The notes under the pieces: generated by a model
Databases searched by the model: none
The model's input: the letters and a program-made list of their open reading frames with translations, nothing else
Told to the model about the DNA's origin: nothing
Shown here: piece by piece, positions 41,580 through 51,000 of the stretch
Layout of the letters: the number at the start of each line of letters is the position of its first letter
How positions within the stretch are numbered: position 1 is the first letter of the stretch
Made by a program: the position numbers and the translations under genes
Virus record (IMG/VR): IMGVR_UViG_3300031239_000001
Coordinates: 62,001 to 126,000 of that record
Strand: one strand, 5' to 3'
DNA length: 64,000 nt
Source: a virus

Positions 41580-42661
41580 TGCCAACAACTCCTTCGAATC
41601 CATCCCCGAGCGGCATCTCCGTCACCGTAAAAAAGTCTTACTACACGGCCGAGGCGCTCGCCATGAACTCTCCAGGGTACACGATTTCCGCTACGGACCC
41701 ATCCGTTCGAGGCAGGCTTTTGAGCGGCGAAATCGTGGGCTACACCGTCGAAATGAACCCGCTAGACGCCTTCGTGATCGTGGCGAGCGCTGCTTCCCCG
41801 AACGACCTGACGACCCTCGTGCGTACTTTGAATCCGCTCCAGGTCTTCCTGACCAACCACACGTTCAATCCCTTCGGTACCAATGTTTACTTCTTTGATC
41901 CGGCCAGAGTAATTCAGGCCTCGGCTAAGGCCCCTGTCGTGCCTGTAGTGAGCGGCTACACCCAGCAGTTCATGGCGGGGGCGACCCCAATCCCTCCGTC
42001 GGCTCCACCAGGACCTCCCATGACTCCGGCCGAGTACATGGCCAAGACTTACGCGGGATATACGGCCGAGTATGACGGGGGGAGCAGAAGTGCTCCCAAG
42101 GAGACGGGGGTTATTGTTGGCTACACCAGCTTGTGGAACGGGTACAGTGAATACGTGATTTTGGCTGACCAAAAGAACGGCGTGTCTTTGAACTCCTACC
42201 TGAATCAGGTAAACAAGCTTGCCCCCCAATTTAAAGGAGGGCCATTGCAGGCCTGGCTCACCGACCCCTGGTTCGACTTTACGCAGGATAACGTTGTTTT
42301 TCACTTGCCTGTAAACGTCTCTCCGTTAAGTCCAGCACCCGGGCTCAGCACCAATCGGTACGGCAACTGGTGCCAGGAATACATCCCGGGCAGCCCGTGG
42401 ACGGCTCCGGGGCGTTCGGCTCTTGGTCTGGGGCCCGGCTTCACACCCCCGAACCCTTCCCCGAGCCCAATGGTCCTAGGCCCACAGAACCATATTTACC
42501 AGTTCACGGGGAATGTCACGGTCCAAGAGGCGACAGAATACGATTTGGCTTGCAAGCCGCCAATCGACCTATCAAAGTTCCCCCACAAGTGCGTCAAGTG
42601 CGGGTACCCGGCCTACAACGGGTTCGCCTCTACAGAATGTTCGAACGAGAGTTGCAAATGA
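41579..42661 (+). CDS. Two-repeat protein with Pro-rich linker and C-terminal zinc ribbon
   Basis: The 360-residue protein has two related halves: VGYTVEMNPLDAFVIVA...VYFFDPARV and VGYTSLWNGYSEYVILA...VVFHLPVNV, joined by a Pro-rich linker (PPSAPPGPPMTPAEY). The C terminus is a zinc-ribbon module IDLSKFPHKCVKCGYPAYNG followed by two more Cys. The same module ends the leftward gene at 53058. ATG 41579 overlaps the upstream stop by TAATG; an open frame further upstream lies over the previous gene. Role unknown. Confidence 0.65.
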   Translation: MPTTPSNPSPSGISVTVKKSYYTAEALAMNSPGYTISATDPSVRGRLLSGEIVGYTVEMNPLDAFVIVASAASPNDLTTLVRTLNPLQVFLTNHTFNPFGTNVYFFDPARVIQASAKAPVVPVVSGYTQQFMAGATPIPPSAPPGPPMTPAEYMAKTYAGYTAEYDGGSRSAPKETGVIVGYTSLWNGYSEYVILADQKNGVSLNSYLNQVNKLAPQFKGGPLQAWLTDPWFDFTQDNVVFHLPVNVSPLSPAPGLSTNRYGNWCQEYIPGSPWTAPGRSALGLGPGFTPPNPSPSPMVLGPQNHIYQFTGNVTVQEATEYDLACKPPIDLSKFPHKCVKCGYPAYNGFASTECSNESCK

Positions 42662-42924
42662 ACGATTTCGAAAAGTTGATTCTGCTACAGGCCGAGCTGC
42701 GGATGGTGGAGTTCGAGGTCGCGCGCCGAGACGTTGCTCTCAGCTTCGCTTTGGAACGAAGCGCCGATAACCCGGGCGCTGCCCAAGATGCAACGAGACA
42801 ATTGAGGCTAGCTCAAGAAGAGAAGGGCCGCCTAACGAGAGAAGTCTTCAAGGCTCAAAGGGACCTAGTCCGGAGCCATTCTGGCAATTACAACTTGCTT
42901 TGTTACGACACCATGATAGAGTGA
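42658..42924 (+). CDS. Small helical hypothetical protein
   Basis: The 88-residue product is helical (LILLQAELRMVEFEVARRDV) and starts in an ATGA overlap with the previous gene. A coiled coil is likely. Function unknown. Confidence 0.6.
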   Translation: MNDFEKLILLQAELRMVEFEVARRDVALSFALERSADNPGAAQDATRQLRLAQEEKGRLTREVFKAQRDLVRSHSGNYNLLCYDTMIE

Positions 42925-42931
42925 GGGAACA

Positions 42932-43297
42932 ATGAGAATCAACAGAATCCCATACGGAGAGCCCGGTAAGACCGCAGAACCCGAAGAGATCCTCTTCTCC
43001 GGGTTTTGTGATAGACATAACCTGACCATCGATGTCGTCGACAGGGGGCCACATCGCGGCAACGTCATTCCGAGGTATTACGCAGCCATCAAAAACGGCG
43101 AGACCCTTGACAAAGGAATTCTCACTAGTACCATGGGTAACGGAGATACGGAGTTATTAGCTATCGCAGTCCTGAAGGAAGACCTATTGGGGAAGCTGCT
43201 GGTGGTAAACGCCATGACGAGCGATAGGACCGAAATCCAGTGTCCCTCGAATTGGCTGTACGAGCCACTAAATTTTTACTCTCAATTGATTAGATAG
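42932..43297 (+). CDS. Hypothetical globular protein
   Basis: The 121-residue protein has mixed alpha/beta composition (LFSGFCDRHNLTIDVVDRG, then ELLAIAVLKEDLLGKLLVVN). GAGGGAAC is its ribosome site. No family recognised. Confidence 0.65.
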   Translation: MRINRIPYGEPGKTAEPEEILFSGFCDRHNLTIDVVDRGPHRGNVIPRYYAAIKNGETLDKGILTSTMGNGDTELLAIAVLKEDLLGKLLVVNAMTSDRTEIQCPSNWLYEPLNFYSQLIR

Positions 43298-43306
43298 GAG
43301 CTGCAC

Positions 43307-44059
43307 ATGACGACAAATAACCAAATGTATTATGATGTTGAGGACCAGCGTAACCGAGCTTGGGAAAAAATCCAAGAACAGCGCAAGCTACTTGAGAAGG
43401 GGGAGGCCCGTCACAAGGATCAGTGCGACCTAATCAAAAGGCTTGAAGAGGAGCGAGGTCAGCTGAGAGAAGAAAACGAGCAGGCGTGGGAGCGGGTCAG
43501 TCAGCTGGAAGCAGAAAACCAGTCGGCGTGGAACGACGTCGCTACGTTTGAGCAGGACGGCCGCGAACAGAAGGCCCTGGTGGACTCCCAAAAGAAACAA
43601 ATCGCCACCCTCGAATTCGAGGCAAAGCGCCTAAACTCTGCTCTGCTTGGGGCCGTGGAGGATGTTGCAACTTTCAAGAAGTACGGCCTCGAACAGAAGG
43701 CCCTGGTGGACTCCCAAAAGAAACAAATCGTCAGCCTCATAACCCAGCTGGGCTCGGCCTTGGAAGAGACCGACCGGAATTCTAGTGGCCTGCCCCGCCG
43801 AGAGTCCCCTTTCGTAGTGATCGGTGGCCGAGAGCAGGAGCAGCCCACCGAAACCTTTGACCTCGCCGCTATCCAGGCCCGCCTCGTTGACCTGGAAAAC
43901 TGGAAGGCAGCCACGGACGTCGCCCTGGCGAATCATGGCGAGCTTATCCGGCTGCGAGGGCAAGATATCGAACAGCTCAAGGACGTCTTCGAAGAGTCGG
44001 GCGGATTCGATCCTAACGACGATTTTGGTTATCCTAACGACGGTTTTGGTTTCCGATAG
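43307..44059 (+). CDS. Coiled-coil protein with internal duplication
   Basis: The 250-residue product is coiled coil from residue 10 to about 160, then polar, and ends with a duplicated PNDDFGYPNDGFGFR tail. An internal repeat encodes DVATF-x6-EQKALVDSQKKQI twice, 42 residues apart. GATAGGAGC lies before the ATG. It may be a structural or scaffolding spacer; this is not proven. Confidence 0.65.
   Translation: MTTNNQMYYDVEDQRNRAWEKIQEQRKLLEKGEARHKDQCDLIKRLEEERGQLREENEQAWERVSQLEAENQSAWNDVATFEQDGREQKALVDSQKKQIATLEFEAKRLNSALLGAVEDVATFKKYGLEQKALVDSQKKQIVSLITQLGSALEETDRNSSGLPRRESPFVVIGGREQEQPTETFDLAAIQARLVDLENWKAATDVALANHGELIRLRGQDIEQLKDVFEESGGFDPNDDFGYPNDGFGFR
43564..43604 (+). repeat. 41-bp exact direct repeat, first copy
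   Basis: The 41 bases at 43564-43604 recur without change at 43690-43730, 126 bp further on and in the same frame. They encode EQKALVDSQKKQI in both places, pointing to a recent internal duplication in the coiled-coil gene. Confidence 0.9.
43690..43730 (+). repeat. 41-bp exact direct repeat, second copy
   Basis: Identical to 43564-43604. Flanking codons also match in part (DVATF before each copy), so the duplicated unit was about 126 bp. Confidence 0.9.
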
Positions 44060-44070
44060 AAAGGACGCAC

Positions 44071-44841
44071 ATGCCTAATATCAAAGTATCAAACTACCCC
44101 TACACCTGGATCGAGTTCGGTACCGAGCAGGTCACCGTGACAGGTCTCCTGGACCGCTTGTATGCGGCAAATCATTGCATCAAGAGCATGGAGGAGGAGC
44201 TTAAGGTGGCTGACGCAACCATTGAAGGTGTCGTCCGGCAGCGAGACAAGGCCGAGGGTGAGGTAGAGCGGCTACAGGCGGAGCTGCAAGAAGCCAAAAA
44301 TCTCATTGAGGCCCAGGCGAAGTTCATCAAGGATCTGGACAAAGAGGCGAATGAATACGCTGGGGAACTGCAGGCCTTCCACGACAAGGAAGACGAGAAC
44401 AAGAAGAACTACGCGGCCATGATGGACCGCCTAGAGAATCTCACCTCAGGCCTGCCCAAGAACGTTCACAAGACAAGCGACCACCTGGACCCTGGCGGCT
44501 ATTGTGGCTGCGGGGAGGACAAGCAGCCGACCGAGAACGTTTGCGAACACGGCGATCACCCAGCCCCAGAAGGCAAGCGTTTCTGCTCAGAGAAGTGTAG
44601 GGAGTGTGAGATGGAGTCGGTTGACGGTTGCGATGGCAATTGCGGGCTCGTGGAGCCTAGGGGCGAGGAGACCCAAAGCCTGGAGGAACGGCTCTTGTAC
44701 CTGGAAGACACCGTCGAGTTCAATGACGGCGTATACGACCGCAGATTCCAGGAACTGAATGACAAGATCAAGAAGCTAGAGAACAAGGGCACAGTCTACG
44801 GGCCGCGTTCCCCACAGAGGACTTTTGGGAGCAAGCCATGA
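44071..44841 (+). CDS. Coiled-coil protein with Cys-rich middle
   Basis: The 256-residue protein has an N-terminal beta segment, a coiled coil (residues 35-115, EGEVERLQAELQEAKNLIEA), a Cys/His-rich part near 145-195 (YCGCGED, CEHGDHP, FCSEKCRECE, GCDGNCG) that probably binds two zinc ions, and a second short coiled coil. The ribosome site is GAAAGGACG. It overlaps the next frame by ATGA. Function unknown. Confidence 0.65.
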   Translation: MPNIKVSNYPYTWIEFGTEQVTVTGLLDRLYAANHCIKSMEEELKVADATIEGVVRQRDKAEGEVERLQAELQEAKNLIEAQAKFIKDLDKEANEYAGELQAFHDKEDENKKNYAAMMDRLENLTSGLPKNVHKTSDHLDPGGYCGCGEDKQPTENVCEHGDHPAPEGKRFCSEKCRECEMESVDGCDGNCGLVEPRGEETQSLEERLLYLEDTVEFNDGVYDRRFQELNDKIKKLENKGTVYGPRSPQRTFGSKP

Positions 44842-45007
44842 ACCGAGCTACGGTGCTTGAGCACATTAAGAACTTCATCAAGCGCAATTGGCAGTTCATG
44901 GTGGTGGGAGGCATTGGCGCGACCTTATAGCCTTTCTGCTGCCCTGGTGGGCTGGCACGGGGTGCGTCGTTCTAGCTACCATAGTGGCCCTAGCCACCGT
45001 CGATTAG
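44838..45007 (+). pseudogene. Frameshifted small membrane protein
   Basis: From ATG 44838 the frame reads MNRATVLEHIKNFIKRNWQF MVVGGIGATL and stops at 44928-44930. The -1 frame takes over without a gap and reads IAFLLPWWAGTG CVVLATIVALATVD to a TAG at 45005-45007. Joined, they would be a 55-56 residue protein with an amphipathic start and two membrane segments, holin-like in size. No good slippery heptamer is seen, so a one-base indel (mutation or assembly error) is more likely than programmed frameshifting. Confidence 0.5.
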
Positions 45008-48000
45008 CTATTGACGTAGCTGATTACGATATCACTGTCGAGGTCCAGCACCAGTAGCTTTTCGCCGTCCCCTACCGGCAGCTGGTCGGAAGTCGAGCTG
45101 TAGGTGGGGGAAGTGACCGCTACCGCAATGACGCCGGTGACGCGGCTGGCCGCAGCCACCAGGTCCGAGATTGCGCAGGACGTTCCCACGTCCGTCTGGT
45201 TGATGGCTGTGGCCACGGCAGACTTAACCCGGCCCGCCAGGTCAGCTGAAGCGAAACCGCTCTGTACGCGCAAGGAGAGGCCCACGTGAGCACGCCTAAC
45301 GAGTGAGCCCTGGGTGATGATGCTCGAACCGACAGCTGCGTATCCCGGATAGGTTGCCCGGTCAGACTCGTCGCCGTACACAATTTTGTTGACTTCGCCC
45401 ACCAGGCCTGTGCTGTAAGAATACCCGTCAGTCCCAGAGAACACGCCTTCGGGGAATTCAAGCTTGTCGAGGGCCGTCACCACGGAGCCGCCCGTCTGCC
45501 CGATCTTGAAGTAGTCGGCTACAGAGTCAAGCTGGACATCTGAGAAAGAGCCGTCCGTCTGATTGGGGGCGATGCTGACGATTTGCTTTACCAGGCTGGT
45601 GGGCACGCCCTCTATCAGTCGAATGAGGGTGTTGTCCGCGCCCATAGCTGCAGCCGGGGTAAACAGTTGTGGAGTCTTGGCCGAAGCGTCAATACGTAGA
45701 ATCGTGCTGTTGACGTATTGTTCGCCGCCGGCAGTGTTACTGCCCACCTCGGTGATTTTCCATTGGCCCACGTTACCATTCCCGTACTCGGCCGTGGACA
45801 CAGACAGAATGTCACCAGGAACCGGCGTGCTGCTCGCCATGTTCTTGATATGGGCCACAGAGGTCTCTTCTACCGTGTTCGGATTGTTGACCCACAGGGT
45901 GATTTCCTGGGGAGTAAAGGCCAGCCGAAGGATCTTGAAGACGCCCCTGTTGCCCAGAGATACGGCCGGCAGGTCAGACCTATTGAGAGTAGGCGTGCAG
46001 ACGTAAAGGTAGTCACCCTCGTGGAACAAAGCCACGAAGGGCAGGGTGGCGTTGTTCTTGTACGAAATGCGAATGGCCGACCAACCCGAATACTTCTCGA
46101 ACCGCATGCGGACCTCGTCCGTGTCAGAGAACAGAGAAAAGATACTGGGGCTGAAAGTCCACAACCACGAGCCTGCAGTACCGCTTGGCGTAATGGTAGC
46201 GGTGGTGGCCGAGTTCCAGCTGACCAGCTTGGGGAGGGTGTTCTGGTTTTGGATGAGAGTCCAGCCGCCTCCGATTAGACCTTCGGCCTCGCCCTTCTGA
46301 ATTGTCACAGAGCAAGAGGCCGGAGCGTTCACAATCGTGCCAGACCTGGAGATGGCCCGAGCGCTCCCGTAAACAGCTGCGGAGGCGTCATTAGCGAGCC
46401 CACCTTGCACGGAAACAGAACCCGAGGACCCAAGGGTCTTGGATACGATTTGGACCTTCTCGCCTGAGCTGGAGGCCGATACCTCGGCAACGCTGGACAG
46501 GCCTGTCACGCCGAGCGTATTCAACCAATCCACCACGTTCTTGGCGGTGTTGGGGACCAGCCTGACGTCCTCATTGGCATAATCAGAGTTCGAGATCAGC
46601 GAGCTGGTGATGGCCGACTTGAACTTCAGCTCGGAGTTATACACACCCGGCGACACGAAATTCACCAGGTGCTCCTTGACATAGTTCAACCCGTCGGTCA
46701 GGGAGTAAGCGATAGTGCCTGAAGCCAATTCATCCCAAGTGGCCTGGTTGATGACGCCACCGCCCGAGCCAGTCACCACGCCCGTGACGGGGACCATAGG
46801 GTTGTTGATCGCTGCCAAAGCGTTTACTGCAGCCACCACAGCCGTAGCTGATTGCGTGCTGGCCCCGAAGAATTGAATGCCGGTCGGATTGAAGGTGCGA
46901 GACCAGGTGGGTGTGGTGAGGGTGGCCGAGGTGTCGTTCGCCAGCATGCTGGCCAGGATGTACTGGGGACCGTGCGCTTTAATACGCATGGTGTTCTCAA
47001 CGTAGCTGGCACCGGGCGCTCCTGGGACGAAGTCTCCAGTGTTCTTGATACGGAAGTAGTCGCCGTTGTTGATGGCGCCAGTGAACGAGGTCAACCCAGC
47101 CGTATCAAACGACACGGTCCCGGGATTGGATGTGGCACCGAGAATCGTCCCGTCATTGAGAGATAGAGAGGGGATGTAGATGACCTGCTGACCGGTTCCT
47201 GCGTTGAATGCGTCTACCTGGGCCACGGTAAATACGCCCGAGTAAATAGTGGAAACGGAAGGAGAGGCAACGTCTAGCCACAGTACGTCTCCGACGTTGA
47301 TACCGGTTCCCTGTGGGCCCTGAGCAATGACACCATTGTTGGGCACGGTCAGGGTCAGGGCGGTCATACCATTGAGCCCCGGCCGAGCTGCAGAAGCGAT
47401 AGAGAATCCCAAGAATGCATAGGTGTCGAAAATCAAGCCATTTTGATTACACCGAGCGAGCCCCATCTTCGAGGTGGAGCGGATGGTGGAGGGTGTGGCT
47501 GCGGCCCCCGAACCGAGCTTGATGCTGACGTAGACCTGCGGCACGAAGCCATTGATATCGCTTTGTGCGGACTGAGTGTCGTCGACCACCACCGAGACGG
47601 AAGCGCTAGCGGCGTCCGGATACACGTATCGCAAAGACACGTTGTTGCCCTCAGCCCCGTGCCTGTAGTATCTCCACACGGCGGTCTTGGTGGAATCGCC
47701 AGGGTGAGACAAGGTGCGGGCCTTCATGTAGACAGCGAAGTCTTTGAAGATGGGAGTAGGGAAGGCCGTGGCCAGTTGTACGCCTACGTTATCGCCGTCT
47801 GCCCAGTTACTATCAATGGAGTACGCCCCGGTGGGAATGATCTTCCTGTACATAGGAATGGAGAATCGTTTGGTGTCCAGGTCTCCGTCCACTACAACAG
47901 TGAGAGTGTCACGAGGAGAGATGGAGAATGGATTGGCAAACAACACTGGGCTGTTGGGGACGATGGGCGAGTTCGGGGCTCCGCCGTAAGCGATGTTGGT

Positions 48001-51000
48001 TTTGTCGCGGAAGCTGACAGACATGATGGCGCCATTAGCGTTGAGAGCGCCACTGGTAGACCTGCTCGCCGCACTAACACGCATCTTGGTGTTGTCGGAG
48101 TTTCCAATCTCCTTTACCGACAAGTCGCCGCCAGGAGCCCAAGTAGACTGCCAAAGCTTGGGGTTGAGGCCGTCACGGGATTTCTGTAGCCCCCAAGCTC
48201 GCGAATTGGCATTGGGCAGAGGCAAAGCCGGAGGCAGCAAAACCTTGAGTTCGCCGGCTGTCGTATAATTGTCGGTAACGTCTCCCAACATCTGGTAGAC
48301 CGCGAAGCCTTGAGGTGTACCTAGCTCGGAGTTCGCAGACTCGATAGACCCTTGGTTCGCCACTACGCTGGAGCCGAGGATGCCGGAGGGAATGTTCGAG
48401 GTCCCGCTTTGACCAGCTACCTTTACGATACTGCCATTGGAGCCGATAGTGTTGGTGCGGATGCGAACGCTGGAGGTCTTGTAGACCACACCCGAAGCTC
48501 CCTCGACGCCGGCAGTAATAGCGTTGGCGAGCGAATTGGCATCGGACACAGTAGGCAGCAGGATCTGCTGGAGGTCCCTCTTGCTGCGGGCGAACGAGAT
48601 GCCAGCCTGCGGGAGGGTGAGAGCCGAAATGGTAGCGATATTGGAATCGGGGTGAGTCCACTGTCCAGAAGCCAGGTTGATGGTTTCTGAGGTGGCGATA
48701 GCAATGCCAATACCGGGAGACGCGGAGGTCACGTTGGCCTCCATATTGTTGGCGCTGACACCGCCATGGAACACACAGAACCTGTTCCCAAAGCTGGTGT
48801 AAGAACCAACACACCCTTGACGGTCCACACCGAATGAGGTGAACAAAGCCGTCCCTGCGGAGGGTAGGTCGTTCCAGGTTAGAGACCCTCCCACAAACTG
48901 CTTAGGCTTGAGTGCTTTGACAGAGCCTGTGGTCTGACACCCGCCATAAGCGATAGCCATTGTGCCGTCGCCCACAAGACCGTAAGTCTGCTCGGTAAAG
49001 GTCCACCCAGAGGCTACAGCGGTAGAGCTGGTCCAGGTGTTGGCCGAAACGTCGTAAACGGTGTATGTTCCCACCTGAGCGACACCAAAGGTACCGATCC
49101 CACATCCTACTGCCAAAACCTTTTGGGTAGCAACAGAGGCCATACCAAAACCGAAGCGATTGACCGGCATGGAGGCCCGTGCGGTCCAAGTCTTAGTGGT
49201 AGGGTCATAGATGGCGGATTGAGCAGAAGGCCCACCACCCGCAACTCCGCCAGCGATAAACACCTTGCCAGCATCAGCGCCAGCCGTACCTGCTCCAGCT
49301 GGCAGCAATACTGCAGAATGAGAGTGGACAGCCACAGGCATATTGCGGACGTTGATGAACGCGTTCCCGATCGGGTCGTACTCTTCGCTGGTGAGGATCG
49401 GGGCTCCTGCAGCGTCAAGTCCACCGGCAATCAAAACCCTACCATTGGCCATCAAGGTGGCGCTGTGGTTAGACCTTGCAACAGACATCGTAGGCCCTAC
49501 CACCGCATCAATTTCGGAGGTGTTGGTAGAAATATAGGGAGCGTTCCCGCCAACAGTCAAGATGCCTCCACCCTGAAGTAAGGTAGAAGTGTGGTACCAC
49601 CGAGGAGTGGTAAGTGAGGTGAGTGTGGCCCACACGCCAGTAGCGGGATTGTACGACTCCACCAACTGGGTAGGACCGGTTCCAATGTGGAAGTAAAGGA
49701 ACGAAGGCTCCTCCTCATTGGTCAGACCACCGGTAAACACAACGGTCCCGTCAGCCTTGGCTACGGCCTGGTGAGCAAACCGGGGAATCTGGCCTTCGCG
49801 CTTTTCAAACACCAACTTATTGACAAAGCCGCTGCCGTCCACCGAGGTCGAGACAACCTTGTAAGGGTTACGCAAAGCCGAGGGGATCGCAGAATCCCAC
49901 AGTACCATAATGTCCTCGGGCAGGACGTTTAAGAAGTCCCCGTGGCCCACAGCCCCGGACTGCAATTGAACACGCTGGGCGTCTGTGGTCACACCAATGA
50001 TAGTGGCAGTAAGAGGTGTACTGGACTGTACGCTATGGGGTACCACAGCTGCGGAGGAGTCGACACCAAACCAAACGTTGTTCGAGGTGATATTGGGGTT
50101 CGTGACGTTGATAAAGCCGCGCGTCCACAGTGAGCCGAGAGACAGCCTGTCGCCGGCAGTCAAAGGAACGGCCAGAGCGATTTGACCCGTGCTTCGGTCG
50201 ACCGAGTAATCGCTGTTGGAGCCGGCTGAACTGCCCACCGCAAACACGCCGTTGCCCACCAACGTGCCGCCAGTGATTGATAGTGCGGACAAAGCTGACA
50301 GGCCTCTGTTGGAGGTCAACACCAGCACGCCATTTTGAGAAGTGGTCGTGACGCCTGGTAGCTTGGCATTAAGAACGGCCACCCATGCGGCCAGGGTGTT
50401 TACGCCCACGCCGCTGAACCCAGTGCCCGCCAGGACAAAGTCATTGTCGCCAATGGAGTACGTAATGGCGGGCGTCCCGTCTACACTCAGGATGAGCGTT
50501 TGGGTGCCAGACAAAGCGTTCCAGGTCGAAGGACGGTTGCTGTTGAGGAAGGCCACAGAGCCGTCCTTCGAAAGCAACAGGTCGTTCTTGTATAGGTTGG
50601 TAGTGAAAGCACCCGTGGCCGGGAATGCCAGGGCCGCGTTCGCATCCGTGTCGGGGAAATTGACCGCCACCACCTGGAGCTGTTCATTGGTCTCGGCGCG
50701 CGCAGTGATAACCACCTGTGAGCCGCTGTTCAAAGTACGTGCGGACCACAGCAGGGCCGAGTTGGCATTGATAGACGCAGCTACCTCGTAGCCAGAAGCC
50801 GTGGTGATATTGATAAAGTCTGCAGCACCGAACACATGCGTGGTTACAACACTGCCCACACGAATAGAGAGCTTGCAGCCGTCCACCAGGACAAAAGGCG
50901 CCACGTTGAGGGTCAACAGGAAAGCCTTGGTGATCGGGCGATTGGTAGTCTCGATGTATTGCTCGCCACCTACAGCCGAGTCAATAAGGACCTCGGAGCC

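Noticed and set aside
47443-48189. Rightward open frames inside the giant baseplate genes
   Set aside because: They are Arg/Gly/Val-rich mirror frames of leftward coding sequence, without ribosome sites or domain features.
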